54,080 nt of DNA from an uncultured Bacteroidota bacterium (GTDB lineage Bacteria; Bacteroidota; Bacteroidia; Bacteroidales; 4484-276), in contig CAJATL010000159.1 of NCBI GenBank assembly GCA_903944895.1, forward strand, positions 1 to 54,080. The letters run 5' to 3'. The position numbers and the translations under genes were made by a program. The notes under the pieces are model-generated. The model saw nothing but the letters and a program-made list of their open reading frames with translations. It made no database searches and was not told where the DNA came from. The stretch's first letter is position 1, and each line of letters starts with the position of its first letter. This document shows positions 37,556 to 47,256 of the stretch, piece by piece.

Positions 37556-39457
37556 CTATTTCACGATGCTTTGGAATTCAGCATTTCCGAAATATTTAAT
37601 AAATTCTCTGTCTTCAGCAGCCTGAGCACGGTATTTACCGTTTGCTTTTATTGCTTTTTTAAGATTGGTCATCATCAGCGCTTCGTTGTTTGTGCGTGCA
37701 CCTACTACAGCCAATAAATAATATGTGGCACCATTTTTTCTGGCACATTCGAGATTTGATGCTGCACCTGAATTGTTACCAGTGATTACCTGTGCTAAAG
37801 CCACATGATAATTACATTTTGTCGTTCCAAACTTTGCAAGAGCACCTTTGAAATCACCTTTTGTGAGGTCGATCAATCCAAGGTTGTAATTATTTTGAAT
37901 ACCCATTTTGTTGGCTTTTACAAGATAAGTTTCAGCCTCGGTATAATTACCATTTGAAGCATAGGCAACACCTAAATTATTAGCAACCATGCCATTGTTT
38001 TTATCCAGATTTTCGGCTTTCTGGAAATATCCTTTTGCTTCGTCGGTTTTGCCTAATTTCATCGATACATAACCAGCATTATTCAAACCTTTCCAACCAT
38101 TCGGGTAATTGGTAGCAGCAGCTTTATAAATTTTGTATTGTGTATCCAGATCAGCAGTTAAAGTACCAGCATAGAGTAATTCAGCTTCGGTGAGCTTTGA
38201 AGGATCGGATGTAGCAAGACTTGCAATTTCCTGATCTGTTTTCTTAGGCTCGAAACAAGTAATCGAAATTGTAGCACGACGTAATGGAGGAAGAATCGTT
38301 TCTTCAAGTTCAGGATAAATCAATATCATGTTCCTGATTTCTTCTTCTCTTTTTAATGGATCAGACGATTTTACAACATTAAGTATCGGACCTTTGTCTT
38401 TAACTGTTGATTTCTCAACCATTCCCGGGAAGCTGTTCCAGTCGGGACCATGACCAACGGTTGTAATATTAATATCAGTTTTTGGGTTTTTAAAGGCAAC
38501 CTTGCTGTCTTTTTCTTTAACCATTTTTGCAAAATGGTCATATAAAACGTTGGCTGCTGTTTTAGCACGGTTTTCTGAAAGGCCGCTATTGTAGGTCTCT
38601 TCTCCTTCAGGAGATGCCCAGCCATCGATTACCACATCTTTAATGGTCCAACCCTGACGTACAAAATTATTTAACTTTTCAAGCTGGCCTTTCATATCTT
38701 CCTGCTTATTCCATTTAAGCGATTCGTTATAAGCAAAAAGATTTTTTGCAAAATAAACAGATGCTTTCTGGTTAGCCAAAGTTACCTTTTCGTATCCGTG
38801 AGGAGCAAGGAACAACATTTCTACTTCATCACCCTTTGCTTTGTAAGCATCATAATTAATGTTGCCTTTTGCATCTTTCTGAATATTATCTTCACCAATT
38901 TCGATAACCTGGCGAAGATCGTTTTCAATTTCGATACGTGTTGATGTATAAATTACACCATCAGCAAGTTTGGTTTCACCCAAAGTAATCGATTTGGGCA
39001 TTGCCTTTGCGTCTTCAAGCTTGAGCACTGCAGGCATTTCTGACTTTGTTTTAAAAGCAACCGGAGTAACTTTCAGTTCTGAAGCATTCATTTCAGGTTT
39101 ATAACTGAATTCCTCCGAAAAAGTGAATTTACCCCCGTTTTTATAATTAACGGTAGTTCCTTCTCCTTTTACTTTTTCGCCTTTAAGGACAATTGGCTTC
39201 AATGGAGTTGTTCCATTTTGATAAACCAATTCCGGGGCAAAACAAACAGCGGCTCTTTTGTTGAAATACTTAGGTGGAATTTCGCCGTTAACGGTTACTA
39301 ATACTTTACCGCCTATAGTTTCCAATACCTCAGGAGTTACCTGGTACGTTACTGTATTATAGTTTTTAGCCATCTTTTTTAATCCATTACAACTCGTAAC
39401 AGCGATAGCAAAAACGATTAATACTGTCAGTTTGAAAATTGTAGCTCTTCGATTCAT
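37556..39457 (-). CDS. OmpA-family lipoprotein with TPR repeats
   Basis: A 633-aa protein with lipobox VTSC (Cys23). The N-terminal part is beta-rich. The OmpA C-terminal peptidoglycan-binding region is about 270-410: VIDGWASPEGEETYNSGLSE then NRAKTAANVLYDHF, with the conserved Asp...GWAS and N-x-x-L-S-x-x-RA pattern. TPR helices follow at about 440-560 (MKLGKTDEAKGYFQKAENLD; YASNGNYTEAETYLVKANKM). It probably links the outer membrane to peptidoglycan and carries a protein-binding TPR platform. It is not a recognisable PorE, although that T9SS protein also joins OmpA and TPR parts in another order. It stands alone between a terminator and its own promoter. Confidence 0.85.
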   Translation of the reverse strand: MNRRATIFKLTVLIVFAIAVTSCNGLKKMAKNYNTVTYQVTPEVLETIGGKVLVTVNGEIPPKYFNKRAAVCFAPELVYQNGTTPLKPIVLKGEKVKGEGTTVNYKNGGKFTFSEEFSYKPEMNASELKVTPVAFKTKSEMPAVLKLEDAKAMPKSITLGETKLADGVIYTSTRIEIENDLRQVIEIGEDNIQKDAKGNINYDAYKAKGDEVEMLFLAPHGYEKVTLANQKASVYFAKNLFAYNESLKWNKQEDMKGQLEKLNNFVRQGWTIKDVVIDGWASPEGEETYNSGLSENRAKTAANVLYDHFAKMVKEKDSKVAFKNPKTDINITTVGHGPDWNSFPGMVEKSTVKDKGPILNVVKSSDPLKREEEIRNMILIYPELEETILPPLRRATISITCFEPKKTDQEIASLATSDPSKLTEAELLYAGTLTADLDTQYKIYKAAATNYPNGWKGLNNAGYVSMKLGKTDEAKGYFQKAENLDKNNGMVANNLGVAYASNGNYTEAETYLVKANKMGIQNNYNLGLIDLTKGDFKGALAKFGTTKCNYHVALAQVITGNNSGAASNLECARKNGATYYLLAVVGARTNNEALMMTNLKKAIKANGKYRAQAAEDREFIKYFGNAEFQSIVK

Positions 39458-39496
39458 TTTATTATTATTGTTAAATTTTAAAATAATTTCAGCTTA

Positions 39497-39504
39497 CAAA
39501 TATA
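39497..39504 (-). promoter_or_regulatory. Candidate -7 element for the OmpA-like gene
   Basis: On the minus strand TAtaTTTG at 39504-39497, 40 nt upstream of the ATG at 39457. The -33 region has TTTC rather than TTTG at about the right distance. Confidence 0.45.
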
Positions 39505-39588
39505 AAACAATCATTTAAATTGAAATGATTTCTTGATAAAATTATAATTTTTTATTAACCATCCCAATACCCTGATTGCCGTAAGCAA

Positions 39589-40122
39589 CTATCTTTTGAA
39601 CGATTTCTTAAATACCTCCCAAATCACAATTCCCGCGCATACCGAGATATTCAGCGAATGCTTTGTGCCATGCTGGGGGATTTCGATGCATGCATCAGCC
39701 ATTTTTACAACATTTTCGTCAACACCATTAATTTCATGCCCAAATACAAGTGCCATTTTTTCAAACGGCATTTGCTCAAAATCAGTCAGGCTGATGCTGT
39801 CATCAACCTGTTCGATGGCAAATATTTTATAGCCTTTAGCTTTTATATTTTCAACAGCAGCCAACGTATCGGCAAAATACTGCCATTTTACCGTTTCTGT
39901 TGCGCCAAGTGCTGTTTTATGAATGTCGCGGTGGGGCGGAGTTGCAGTAATCCCACATAAATAAATTTCTTCCACCAAAAACGCATCACTGGTACGAAAA
40001 ACTGACCCAATATTATTGAGGCTTCTCACATTATCGAGCACGACCACGCAAGGTACTTTTTCGGTTTTGATAAATTCCTCCGGGCTTAAACGGTTTAATT
40101 CGCTATTCTGAAGCTTTCTCAT
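39589..40122 (-). CDS. TrmH/SpoU family RNA 2'-O-methyltransferase
   Basis: A 177-aa SPOUT methyltransferase. Motif 1: VVVLDNVRSLNNIGSVFRTS; motif 2: LVFGHEINGV; motif 3: IEIPQHGTKHSLNISVCAGI. These form the knotted SAM-binding site with the catalytic Arg of motif 1. It lacks a long N-terminal RNA-binding domain, so it is a short TrmH/TrmL-like enzyme acting on tRNA or rRNA; the target nucleotide cannot be told. It diverges from mutS. Confidence 0.9.
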   Translation of the reverse strand: MRKLQNSELNRLSPEEFIKTEKVPCVVVLDNVRSLNNIGSVFRTSDAFLVEEIYLCGITATPPHRDIHKTALGATETVKWQYFADTLAAVENIKAKGYKIFAIEQVDDSISLTDFEQMPFEKMALVFGHEINGVDENVVKMADACIEIPQHGTKHSLNISVCAGIVIWEVFKKSFKR

Positions 40123-40222
40123 TACATTTAATGCTGATTAAAACCGGGCAAAAATACAGTAAATGGCTTATCCCATTTCGGTTAATAATTTGATTGCTGC
40201 ACTTTTCGTGGAATTAAATAAT

Positions 40223-40230
40223 TATTTTTG
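40223..40230 (+). promoter_or_regulatory. Candidate -7 element for mutS
   Basis: TAttTTTG at 40223-40230, only 17 nt before the TTG start codon at 40248, so the 5' leader would be about 10 nt. A TTTG at 40189-40192 is too far (30 nt) to be an ideal -33. Confidence 0.4.
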
Positions 40231-40247
40231 CTTAAATTTTAAATAGC

Positions 40248-42872
40248 TTGACAGATAAAATACCTGCAAATGTGGCTGAAACGCCGCTAATGAAGCAATA
40301 CAACACCATCAAGGCAAAATACCCCGATGCACTTTTGCTTTTTAGGGTGGGCGACTTTTACGAAACTTTTGGTGAAGATGCCATCAAAGCTTCGAAAATT
40401 CTGGGAATCGTTTTAACCAGGCGTGCCAACGGTTCGGCTCAGTACATCGAGTTGGCCGGATTTCCGCATCACTCGCTCGACACCTACCTTCCAAAACTAG
40501 TTCGTGCCGGGCAAAGAGTGGCTATTTGCGACCAGCTTGAAGACCCAAAGCTGACAAAAAAAATCGTAAAACGCGGTGTTACCGAGCTGGTAACACCAGG
40601 TGTTTCGTACAATGATAAAGTTCTCGAAAACAAACAAAATAACTTCCTTGCCTGTGTCCATCTTCTGACAAAAAATTCAGGCATTTCATTTTTAGACCTT
40701 TCAACAGGTGAGTTTTACGTCACCCAGGGCTCAAACGATTATATTGATAAACTCCTTCAGAGTTTCAGACCCAGCGAGGTGATTGTTCAAAAAAGCAAAC
40801 GCCGGCAATTCAATGATTTATTTGGTGAGAAGTTTTATTTCGCCACTTTCGACGACTGGGTTTTTACCGAAGAATTTGCCCATGATTTGTTGCTTAAACA
40901 TTTCGAAACGACTTCCTTAAAAGGATTTGGCGTTGAAGACATTGTTAATGGCAACATAGCTGCCGGCGCGGCACTGCATTATCTGGCCGAAACCCAGCAT
41001 ACAAAACTCGGTCATATTTGTAAACTTTCGAGGATTGAAGAAGAAAAATATGTCTGGTTGGATAAATTTACGATCCGAAACCTGGAATTACTCAATTCGC
41101 CCAACGAAAACGCGGCAACTTTACTCGATGTGATCGATGGTACAATTTCTCCGATGGGTTCGCGGATGATGCGAAAATGGATTCTGCTTCCCCTGAAAAG
41201 AAAAAAAACCATCGAAGAAAGGCTTGATGTTGTTGAGCACCTGATCGCTCATCCCGAAATATCGTTCGCTTTTCGTGAACAAATAAAAATTATTGGCGAT
41301 CTCGAAAGGTTAATTTCAAAAGTTGCCGTTGGCCGGGTAAATCCGCGTGAACTTATCCAGGTGATGCGTGGCCTGAGTGCGGTCGAAAAAATCAAGGAAA
41401 CCTGCGTAAACTCAAAATCAGAGCCACTTAACATTATTGCCGACCAGCTCAATCCCTGCCATATCATCCTCGAAAAAATAGGTCAGGAAATAAATCCTGA
41501 ACCTCCGGTGACTATCAATAAAGGCCTTGTAATCAGGGAAGGCGTTTCGGAAGATTTGGATGAACTGCGGCAAATGCTGTATTCGGGCAAAGATTATCTC
41601 GAAAAAATCAGAAAAAGAGAAATCGAAAATACCGGAATTCAATCGCTTAAAATTAGTTTTAACAATGTTTTCGGCTATTATCTCGAAGTCACAAATGTTC
41701 ACAAAGACAAAGTCCCGCCTGAATGGGAACGAAGGCAAACGCTCGTCAGCTCCGAAAGATACATTACTCCTGAATTAAAAGAATACGAAGAAAAAATTCT
41801 TGGTGCTGAAGAACGAATCCTTGAAATCGAAAGCAAGCTTTTTGCCGATCTGGTAACCACCGTTGCCGAATATATCGAGCCGGTCCTCCTCAACGCCACG
41901 CTGGTGGCGCGGATTGACTGCCTTGTAGCATTTTCGGGCATTGCCGAAAAGAATAATTACACCCGGCCTCAAATTGATGATTCCTACGTGCTCGACATCA
42001 AAAAAGGAAGACACCCGGTAATCGAAAACCAATTGCCCCCAGGCGAAAAATATATCCCGAACGATGTTTTTCTGGATACCAAAAAACAGCAAATCATCAT
42101 TATCACCGGACCAAATATGTCGGGAAAATCGGCATTGCTGCGCCAGACAGCTTTAATTGTACTCATGGCTCAGATTGGAAGTTTCGTTCCTGCCGAAGCT
42201 GCAAATATCGGGTTGGTTGATAAGATTTTTACCCGCGTGGGCGCCTCCGACAACATTTCGTCAGGAGAATCAACTTTTATGGTTGAGATGAATGAAACGG
42301 CCAGTATTCTCAACAATATTTCAAATCGCAGTCTTATCCTTCTCGACGAAATCGGGCGTGGCACCAGCACTTACGATGGAATTTCGATTGCCTGGTCCAT
42401 CGCCGAATATTTGCACGACCACCCGCTTTTCAGACCAAAAGTTTTGTTTGCAACACATTATCATGAGCTAAACGAGATGGCCATGACCATGAAACGGATT
42501 AAAAATTACCATGTTTCCATCAAAGAAATAAATAATAAGGTAATTTTTTTACGAAAGTTGGTTCCGGGAGGTACTGAGCACAGTTTTGGGATTCACGTTG
42601 CCAAAATGGCCGGCATGCCCAGTGAAGTGATCGAAAGGGCGAACCGCCTGCTACAAACGCTCGAAAAATCGCACAGCAGCAGCGAGCTTAACAAAAACCT
42701 AAAACAGGATGGAAAATCAAAAGACGATTACCAGCTTAGTTTTATCCAGTTGGACGATCCACTTTTGCTGCAGATTAAGGACGATATCCTTAGCACCGAT
42801 ATTAATACGCTTACTCCTGTTGAAGCCTTGTTGAAACTCAACCAGATAAAAAATCTGCTCAGCAAAAAATAA
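40248..42872 (+). CDS. mutS: DNA mismatch repair protein MutS, TTG start
   Basis: An 874-aa MutS. The mismatch-reading Phe-x-Glu motif is Phe37-Tyr-Glu39 (GDFYETF). The ATPase has Walker A GPNMSGKS (621-628), the [15 protein letters not shown] Walker B/signature block and [11 protein letters not shown]. It recognises mismatches and recruits MutL. An in-frame TAA at 40233 leaves TTG (40248) or GTG (40272) as starts that keep the conserved [18 protein letters not shown] region; the ATG at Met15 would cut into it. TTG at 40248 is preferred. No frameshift is seen. Confidence 0.97.
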   Translation: MTDKIPANVAETPLMKQYNTIKAKYPDALLLFRVGDFYETFGEDAIKASKILGIVLTRRANGSAQYIELAGFPHHSLDTYLPKLVRAGQRVAICDQLEDPKLTKKIVKRGVTELVTPGVSYNDKVLENKQNNFLACVHLLTKNSGISFLDLSTGEFYVTQGSNDYIDKLLQSFRPSEVIVQKSKRRQFNDLFGEKFYFATFDDWVFTEEFAHDLLLKHFETTSLKGFGVEDIVNGNIAAGAALHYLAETQHTKLGHICKLSRIEEEKYVWLDKFTIRNLELLNSPNENAATLLDVIDGTISPMGSRMMRKWILLPLKRKKTIEERLDVVEHLIAHPEISFAFREQIKIIGDLERLISKVAVGRVNPRELIQVMRGLSAVEKIKETCVNSKSEPLNIIADQLNPCHIILEKIGQEINPEPPVTINKGLVIREGVSEDLDELRQMLYSGKDYLEKIRKREIENTGIQSLKISFNNVFGYYLEVTNVHKDKVPPEWERRQTLVSSERYITPELKEYEEKILGAEERILEIESKLFADLVTTVAEYIEPVLLNATLVARIDCLVAFSGIAEKNNYTRPQIDDSYVLDIKKGRHPVIENQLPPGEKYIPNDVFLDTKKQQIIIITGPNMSGKSALLRQTALIVLMAQIGSFVPAEAANIGLVDKIFTRVGASDNISSGESTFMVEMNETASILNNISNRSLILLDEIGRGTSTYDGISIAWSIAEYLHDHPLFRPKVLFATHYHELNEMAMTMKRIKNYHVSIKEINNKVIFLRKLVPGGTEHSFGIHVAKMAGMPSEVIERANRLLQTLEKSHSSSELNKNLKQDGKSKDDYQLSFIQLDDPLLLQIKDDILSTDINTLTPVEALLKLNQIKNLLSKK

Positions 42873-43002
42873 ATTTTTAATCGTTTCATTGATCATTGTT
42901 TACTTCGCTTTCGTTTTTACATATTATCTTTATTCACAAAATTTTTTTTCTAATTGGTCCGTCTTTTCTGCAAATTGACTTCATCAGACAAAAATTATTA
43001 TC

Positions 43003-45066
43003 ATGAAAAGAAGTGAATACCTTGTTCCTGCAATAAAAAGCGCTGTTTATTTCTTTGTTTTCGGGTTTTTCTGGATTTTGCTTTCCGACAGATTTCTTAA
43101 CAATCTGGAACTACCTCATGCCCTGGAAGCAGAATTGCAAACCTACAAGGGCTGGCTTTTTATTGCACTCACCACTGTTCTCATCTATTTTCTGGTAGAA
43201 CACCGAATCAGGGAGATACTCAAATTAAAAAACAAATTACAATTAAACGAGACAAGCCTCTCGGCTATCCTCGAAAATATTGGCGAAGGCATTATTTCGA
43301 TCGATAAAAGCAATACCATTTTGTACATGAATTCGATTGCCGAAAAGCTAACTGGTTTTTCAGCCACCGAAGCTCAAAACAAATCCCTCGACAAGATTTT
43401 AAATATCGTAGTATCGAAAGATCATCATAAAATAAAGACATTACTGTTCAACGATTCAGAGCCTTTAACCGGACCAGATGACTACCTCATCCTGATCGCT
43501 GAGAACAAACATGAATATCGGATCAACCTGACCCGTAAAAAGATTTTTGATGAACACCATGCCCATGTTTCAACAATTATTGCCTTCCACGATATTACCG
43601 AGAAGAAAAACCTGGAAATCGAACTGCAAAGCTGGCTTGATGTGTACAGTAGCTTCATTAAATATTCGATCGAAGGTGTTTATCTTTTGGAATTTAAAAA
43701 ACCTATCCCCATCACCCTGCACGAAGATGAACAAATCAGTGGTTTTTACGAAAATACAATTCTGAGAACCTGCAATGATGCTTTTGCAATACTGCATGGA
43801 TATCGATCGGCCGATGAAATTGACGGCATCAATATTAAGGATTTGCCATGCAGTTTCTTAAATCCGGCAAACCAAAAAATCTTTAAAAAATTAATTAATT
43901 CAGATTACAGGCTACTTCAGGAAACCACTGAAGAAAAAAGCAAAACGGGTGAAACGATTTTCATTTCCAATAATCTTGTTGGAATCAAGGAAAACGGACA
44001 ATTAGTGAGGATTTGGGGCAGCCAGTTTGACATCACCGATCAGGTTAAAGCACTCAAAGTACTCGAAGAATCAGAGAAAAAATACAAATTGCTTTTCCAA
44101 ACAACGCCCATTGCGCTGATTATTTATGATCTTGAAAACTTCGAGATACTCGACGCCAATCATTCAGCAGAAATTTTGTACGGCTATAATAACAGGGAAT
44201 TTACCGAACTAAAAATCTGGGATATCCGTCCTGATTTTGAGCTCTACACGGCTGGTGAACTCAGGCAATGGGTCATGGATAATCTGCGCAACACCTCAGA
44301 ATACACCACTAAAAATAAATCAGGCCAAACAATCCATGTCGAAATTAAACGTGACCAGATCGAATATCTTGGCAAACCAGCAGTATTGGCCGCCATCAAC
44401 GACATTTCAGCGTTAAAGGAAGCCGAAAAACGAGTCATTCAATCGGTGGTGGAAGGTGAAAATAACGAACGAAAAAGAATTTCAAAGGAACTTCATGATA
44501 GTCTTGGTCAAAGTTTGACAGCGGCAAGCCTCAATTTTAGCGCTGTAAAGAATGATATTTCAAACCTTGAACCGCAAAAAGCTGAAAAATTTCAGCTTGG
44601 CCTTGATTTTCTTAATGCAGCAATTGAAGAAAGCCGAAACATTGCGCACAATTTAATGCCAAAAGCCATTGATGACTTTGGCCTGGTGCCTTCGTTAAAT
44701 TCGTTGTTTAACCAGGTTGATAAATTTTCGGGCATTAACATCAAGTTTTACGAAAACCTGGAAGGCCGGCGTCTGCCGCGCCAGGTGGAATTTAATCTTT
44801 ACAGAATAACCCAGGAAGCACTCAACAACGCAATCAAGCACGCACACCCGACCGAAATTTTCGTTCAACTTATTTTACACCAAAACGATTTAATCTATAC
44901 TTTTGAAGATGATGGAAAAGGTTTTATTGTTGATCCGCAAAGCCTGGGAAAAAGAGGATTGGGTCATGCAAGCATCGACAACCGGGTTAAAGCAATGTCG
45001 GGGACACTCGAAATAGATAGTTCACCCAAAAGGGGCACAGCCATAACCATCGAATTACCAGTTTAA
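43003..45066 (+). CDS. PAS-domain sensor histidine kinase of the NarX/HisKA_3 type
   Basis: A 687-aa kinase. Two transmembrane helices (about 12-31 and 49-65) with a short periplasmic loop. Three PAS-like domains at about 80-205 (ENIGEGIISIDKSNTILYMN), 210-350 (SIEGVYLLEFKKP) and 355-480 (TTPIALIIYDLENFEILDAN). HisKA_3 dimerisation domain with His498 (RISKELHDSLGQSL). HATPase: ALNNAIKHA, FEDDGKGF, RGLGHASIDNRVKAM. It is 12 bp upstream of a NarL-type regulator and clearly its partner. The multiple PAS domains suggest cytoplasmic ligand or redox sensing. Confidence 0.93.
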   Translation: MKRSEYLVPAIKSAVYFFVFGFFWILLSDRFLNNLELPHALEAELQTYKGWLFIALTTVLIYFLVEHRIREILKLKNKLQLNETSLSAILENIGEGIISIDKSNTILYMNSIAEKLTGFSATEAQNKSLDKILNIVVSKDHHKIKTLLFNDSEPLTGPDDYLILIAENKHEYRINLTRKKIFDEHHAHVSTIIAFHDITEKKNLEIELQSWLDVYSSFIKYSIEGVYLLEFKKPIPITLHEDEQISGFYENTILRTCNDAFAILHGYRSADEIDGINIKDLPCSFLNPANQKIFKKLINSDYRLLQETTEEKSKTGETIFISNNLVGIKENGQLVRIWGSQFDITDQVKALKVLEESEKKYKLLFQTTPIALIIYDLENFEILDANHSAEILYGYNNREFTELKIWDIRPDFELYTAGELRQWVMDNLRNTSEYTTKNKSGQTIHVEIKRDQIEYLGKPAVLAAINDISALKEAEKRVIQSVVEGENNERKRISKELHDSLGQSLTAASLNFSAVKNDISNLEPQKAEKFQLGLDFLNAAIEESRNIAHNLMPKAIDDFGLVPSLNSLFNQVDKFSGINIKFYENLEGRRLPRQVEFNLYRITQEALNNAIKHAHPTEIFVQLILHQNDLIYTFEDDGKGFIVDPQSLGKRGLGHASIDNRVKAMSGTLEIDSSPKRGTAITIELPV

Positions 45067-45078
45067 AATAAACAGCAA

Positions 45079-45735
45079 ATGGGAAAAATTAATATTTTGG
45101 TGGTTGACGATCATAAAATTGTGCGGGATGGAATCCTTTCACTTTTACAGGATGAACCCGATATTTGTGTGATTTCACAGGCAGAAAATGGTAAAGATGC
45201 GCTTGAAAAAATACCCATCGTATTGCCACACCTCATTTTGATTGACATCAGCATGCCCGTGATGAACGGCATTGAATGCACCAGGGAAATCACCAAAAAA
45301 TATCCTGAAATTAAAGTATTGGCGCTAACCATGCTCAACGAACTGGAACATATCAAAAACATGTTAAGTGCCGGAGCCGGTGGATATCTTTTGAAAAATT
45401 CAGGCAAGGAGGAATTGGTGACAGCAATAAAAACTGTGGTTGCAGGCCAGAATTATTTCAGCACGGAGGTTAAGGATATGATTATGATGGAAATGGTTAA
45501 AAAAAAATCATCCCCCGGAAAAATCATCGGCGAAAAAGTTCCGTTAACTTCCCGGGAACTCGACATTCTCGAACTCATACTTCAGGAATTTACAAACCAG
45601 GAAATCGCCGACAAGTTATTTATCAGCGTTAGGACCGTTGACGCACACAGGCGTAACCTCCTCGAAAAAACCGGCGCACGAAATACAGCAGGCCTGGTGA
45701 AGTTTGCCATCGAAAACCACCTGTTCGACAATTAG
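45079..45735 (+). CDS. NarL/LuxR-family response regulator
   Basis: A 218-aa protein. The receiver has VVDDHKIVRDG, Asp56 (LILIDISMPVMNG), LTMLNE and Lys in YLLKNSG. The C-terminal LuxR helix-turn-helix has LTSRELDILELILQEFTNQE followed by IADKLFISVRTVDAHRRNLL. All catalytic receiver residues are present. It forms an operon with the PAS kinase just upstream (12 bp). Confidence 0.95.
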   Translation: MGKINILVVDDHKIVRDGILSLLQDEPDICVISQAENGKDALEKIPIVLPHLILIDISMPVMNGIECTREITKKYPEIKVLALTMLNELEHIKNMLSAGAGGYLLKNSGKEELVTAIKTVVAGQNYFSTEVKDMIMMEMVKKKSSPGKIIGEKVPLTSRELDILELILQEFTNQEIADKLFISVRTVDAHRRNLLEKTGARNTAGLVKFAIENHLFDN

Positions 45736-45794
45736 GTACTTTTACCGACACGATTTACAGCATTTTTGCCCATTTATTCATTCTTCCTGTTTTT

Positions 45795-45802
45795 TACATT
45801 TG
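45795..45802 (+). promoter_or_regulatory. Candidate -7 element for the degenerate receiver gene
   Basis: TAcaTTTG at 45795-45802, with TTTG at 45765-45768 (spacing 26, longer than consensus). Transcription would start near 45809, which supports a start codon at 45845. Confidence 0.4.
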
Positions 45803-45844
45803 TCCGATGTCATCACTAAGCAATACTCATTTTACTATTTTACT

Positions 45845-46240
45845 TTGGAAACGCTGATAATTGGAAAAAATCGCTCAATAAATAAAGCAATCGGCGGATT
45901 ATTAAATTCTAACGATCGTCAAAATACCCATTATATCCACCTGGAGGAAAGTTTGAAAAAGGCGGATATCGAAAATATCAGTTCGGCTAAAATCATCATC
46001 ACCGACCTCACCCACATCAATAATAACAGCAAATTATTCGTCCAACAACTCCGACAGCTTAATCCGGATGCAATCATTCTTGCATTACATATTTATCACG
46101 AACACGAATTTATCCAGCCAATCATCGATGCCGGCGCTTCAGCATACCTGCTTTTAAATACAAGCTCACAAGAAATCGAAACAGCGCTGGAACTTGCCAG
46201 AAATGGCAAAACTTTCATCACTTCAGCACCAAAGAAATAG
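45845..46240 (+). CDS. Degenerate receiver-domain protein (131 aa)
   Basis: Starting at a TTG (45845), the protein is one receiver-like domain: LETLIIGKNRSINKAI for strand 1/helix 1, IIITDLTHINN with Asp54 at strand 3, AIILALHIYHEHEFIQPIID, GASAYLLLNTSSQEIETALE. The acidic pair after strand 1 is replaced by Gly-Lys-Asn and the strand-5 Lys by Asn105, so normal phosphorylation chemistry is unlikely. The frame is open upstream to an ATG at 45704 inside the NarL gene, but the extra 47 residues do not look like protein and would overlap it. It may bind partners of the neighbouring two-component system. Start choice is uncertain. Confidence 0.65.
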   Translation: METLIIGKNRSINKAIGGLLNSNDRQNTHYIHLEESLKKADIENISSAKIIITDLTHINNNSKLFVQQLRQLNPDAIILALHIYHEHEFIQPIIDAGASAYLLLNTSSQEIETALELARNGKTFITSAPKK

Positions 46241-46343
46241 TCTTCAAAAAAAATAATTTACGGCTTTTTAGCTGTAATGTAGGCAAATCTACCTATTTTG
46301 AAAATTACGCTTTTTACGCGTTAAATAACACCGGGAACCATGA

Positions 46344-46351
46344 TACTTTTG
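46344..46351 (+). promoter_or_regulatory. Candidate -7 element for the Asp-to-Glu receiver gene
   Basis: TActTTTG at 46344-46351, 18 nt before the ATG at 46369. No clear -33 TTTG. Confidence 0.4.
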
Positions 46352-46368
46352 TAACATAAAATTTAACT

Positions 46369-46848
46369 ATGCAAACGGCAAATACTAAATTGGCTAATAA
46401 GAAGATTCTGGTTGTTGATGACGATCAGTTTAGCATTTTGCTTACTCAACTCAAACTGAGGAACTACTGCAATCAGATGGATATTACTGTAAAGAACAGT
46501 GTTTCCACCGCGATTGACTACTTGGAGGACACGGAAAAGAATAATCCTGCGATGATGCCAGATCTAATTTTACTTGAGACTGCAATTGAAGAAGCACAAG
46601 GATGGGACTTGGTTACATTTTTTGAGCAATGGGGGAAGGGGACTCGCCATCAGGCTAAACTTGTAATACTCACATCATCGCAGTTCTTTTCTGATTTTCG
46701 CCGATCCAAACAATTTGATTGTGTTAGTGGATTTTTAATCAAACCACTTCAGATTGATCTTTTAGTCAAACTGATGGATTCGGAGGTTGAATTGATGCTT
46801 GACAAAACTAATGAAATGGCAAATTCGTTGCTTTTTGCACTAAAGTAA
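46369..46848 (+). CDS. Single-domain receiver with Glu in place of the phospho-Asp
   Basis: A 159-aa stand-alone receiver domain. The acidic cluster is present (ILVVDDDQF, Asp17-19), as are Thr102 (VILTSSQF) and Lys125 (FLIKPLQ), but the phospho-acceptor position reads LILLETAIEEAQGW: Glu70, codon GAG at 46576-46578. Glu at this site often mimics the phosphorylated state in other receivers. There is no output domain, so it would act by protein contact, as CheY-like proteins do. It follows a kinase, a NarL-type regulator and a degenerate receiver. Confidence 0.85.
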   Translation: MQTANTKLANKKILVVDDDQFSILLTQLKLRNYCNQMDITVKNSVSTAIDYLEDTEKNNPAMMPDLILLETAIEEAQGWDLVTFFEQWGKGTRHQAKLVILTSSQFFSDFRRSKQFDCVSGFLIKPLQIDLLVKLMDSEVELMLDKTNEMANSLLFALK

Positions 46849-47256
46849 ATAATTGATTTGTAGATTAATAATCTGCTAATATTGAAGATATTGATTTTGT
46901 AAACTTGTAATTTTTTTTCATAACTTGTAATTTTTAGGTTGAACTGTTAATTGTGATTGATTGACTGGTTGATTAGAAGAGGGAGAAGAAAGGAAACCGG
47001 TTAAACCCCGGTGTTGTAATAAAAGGCTGTCATTTTTTGACAGCCTTTTTATTTTTTTGTAATTACGGCATGCATGGTTTTTGGTTTCATCGCTTTAAAA
47101 AATAAAATAAAAAACACATACCTCCGTTTAACCTCAGATTATTTAAAATAAAAATTTCCTGAGGATGAAATCTCAAACCAGGATCATAAAAATTGAGTAT
47201 CAAACTTATTCATTGCAAACTGGTTAATCTAAAAATAAATCAATAAATATTCGATT
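46849..47256. other. 408-bp intergenic region with no gene
   Basis: AT-rich. A terminator lies at 47021-47058; a weak accgg/ccggt hairpin precedes it. The rest shows no open frame with protein-like composition and no recognisable RNA gene. Confidence 0.6.
47021..47058 (+). terminator. Terminator after the Asp-to-Glu receiver gene
   Basis: aaaaggctgtca (47021-47032) pairs with tgacagcctttt (47038-47049) with a 5-nt loop, then a T-rich tail. It is 172 bp after the receiver stop. Confidence 0.75.

Noticed and set aside
37556-39457. PorE, the OmpA/TPR component of the type IX secretion system
   Set aside because: PorE has TPR first, then a propeller-like and OmpA domain; here OmpA precedes TPR and no propeller is seen.
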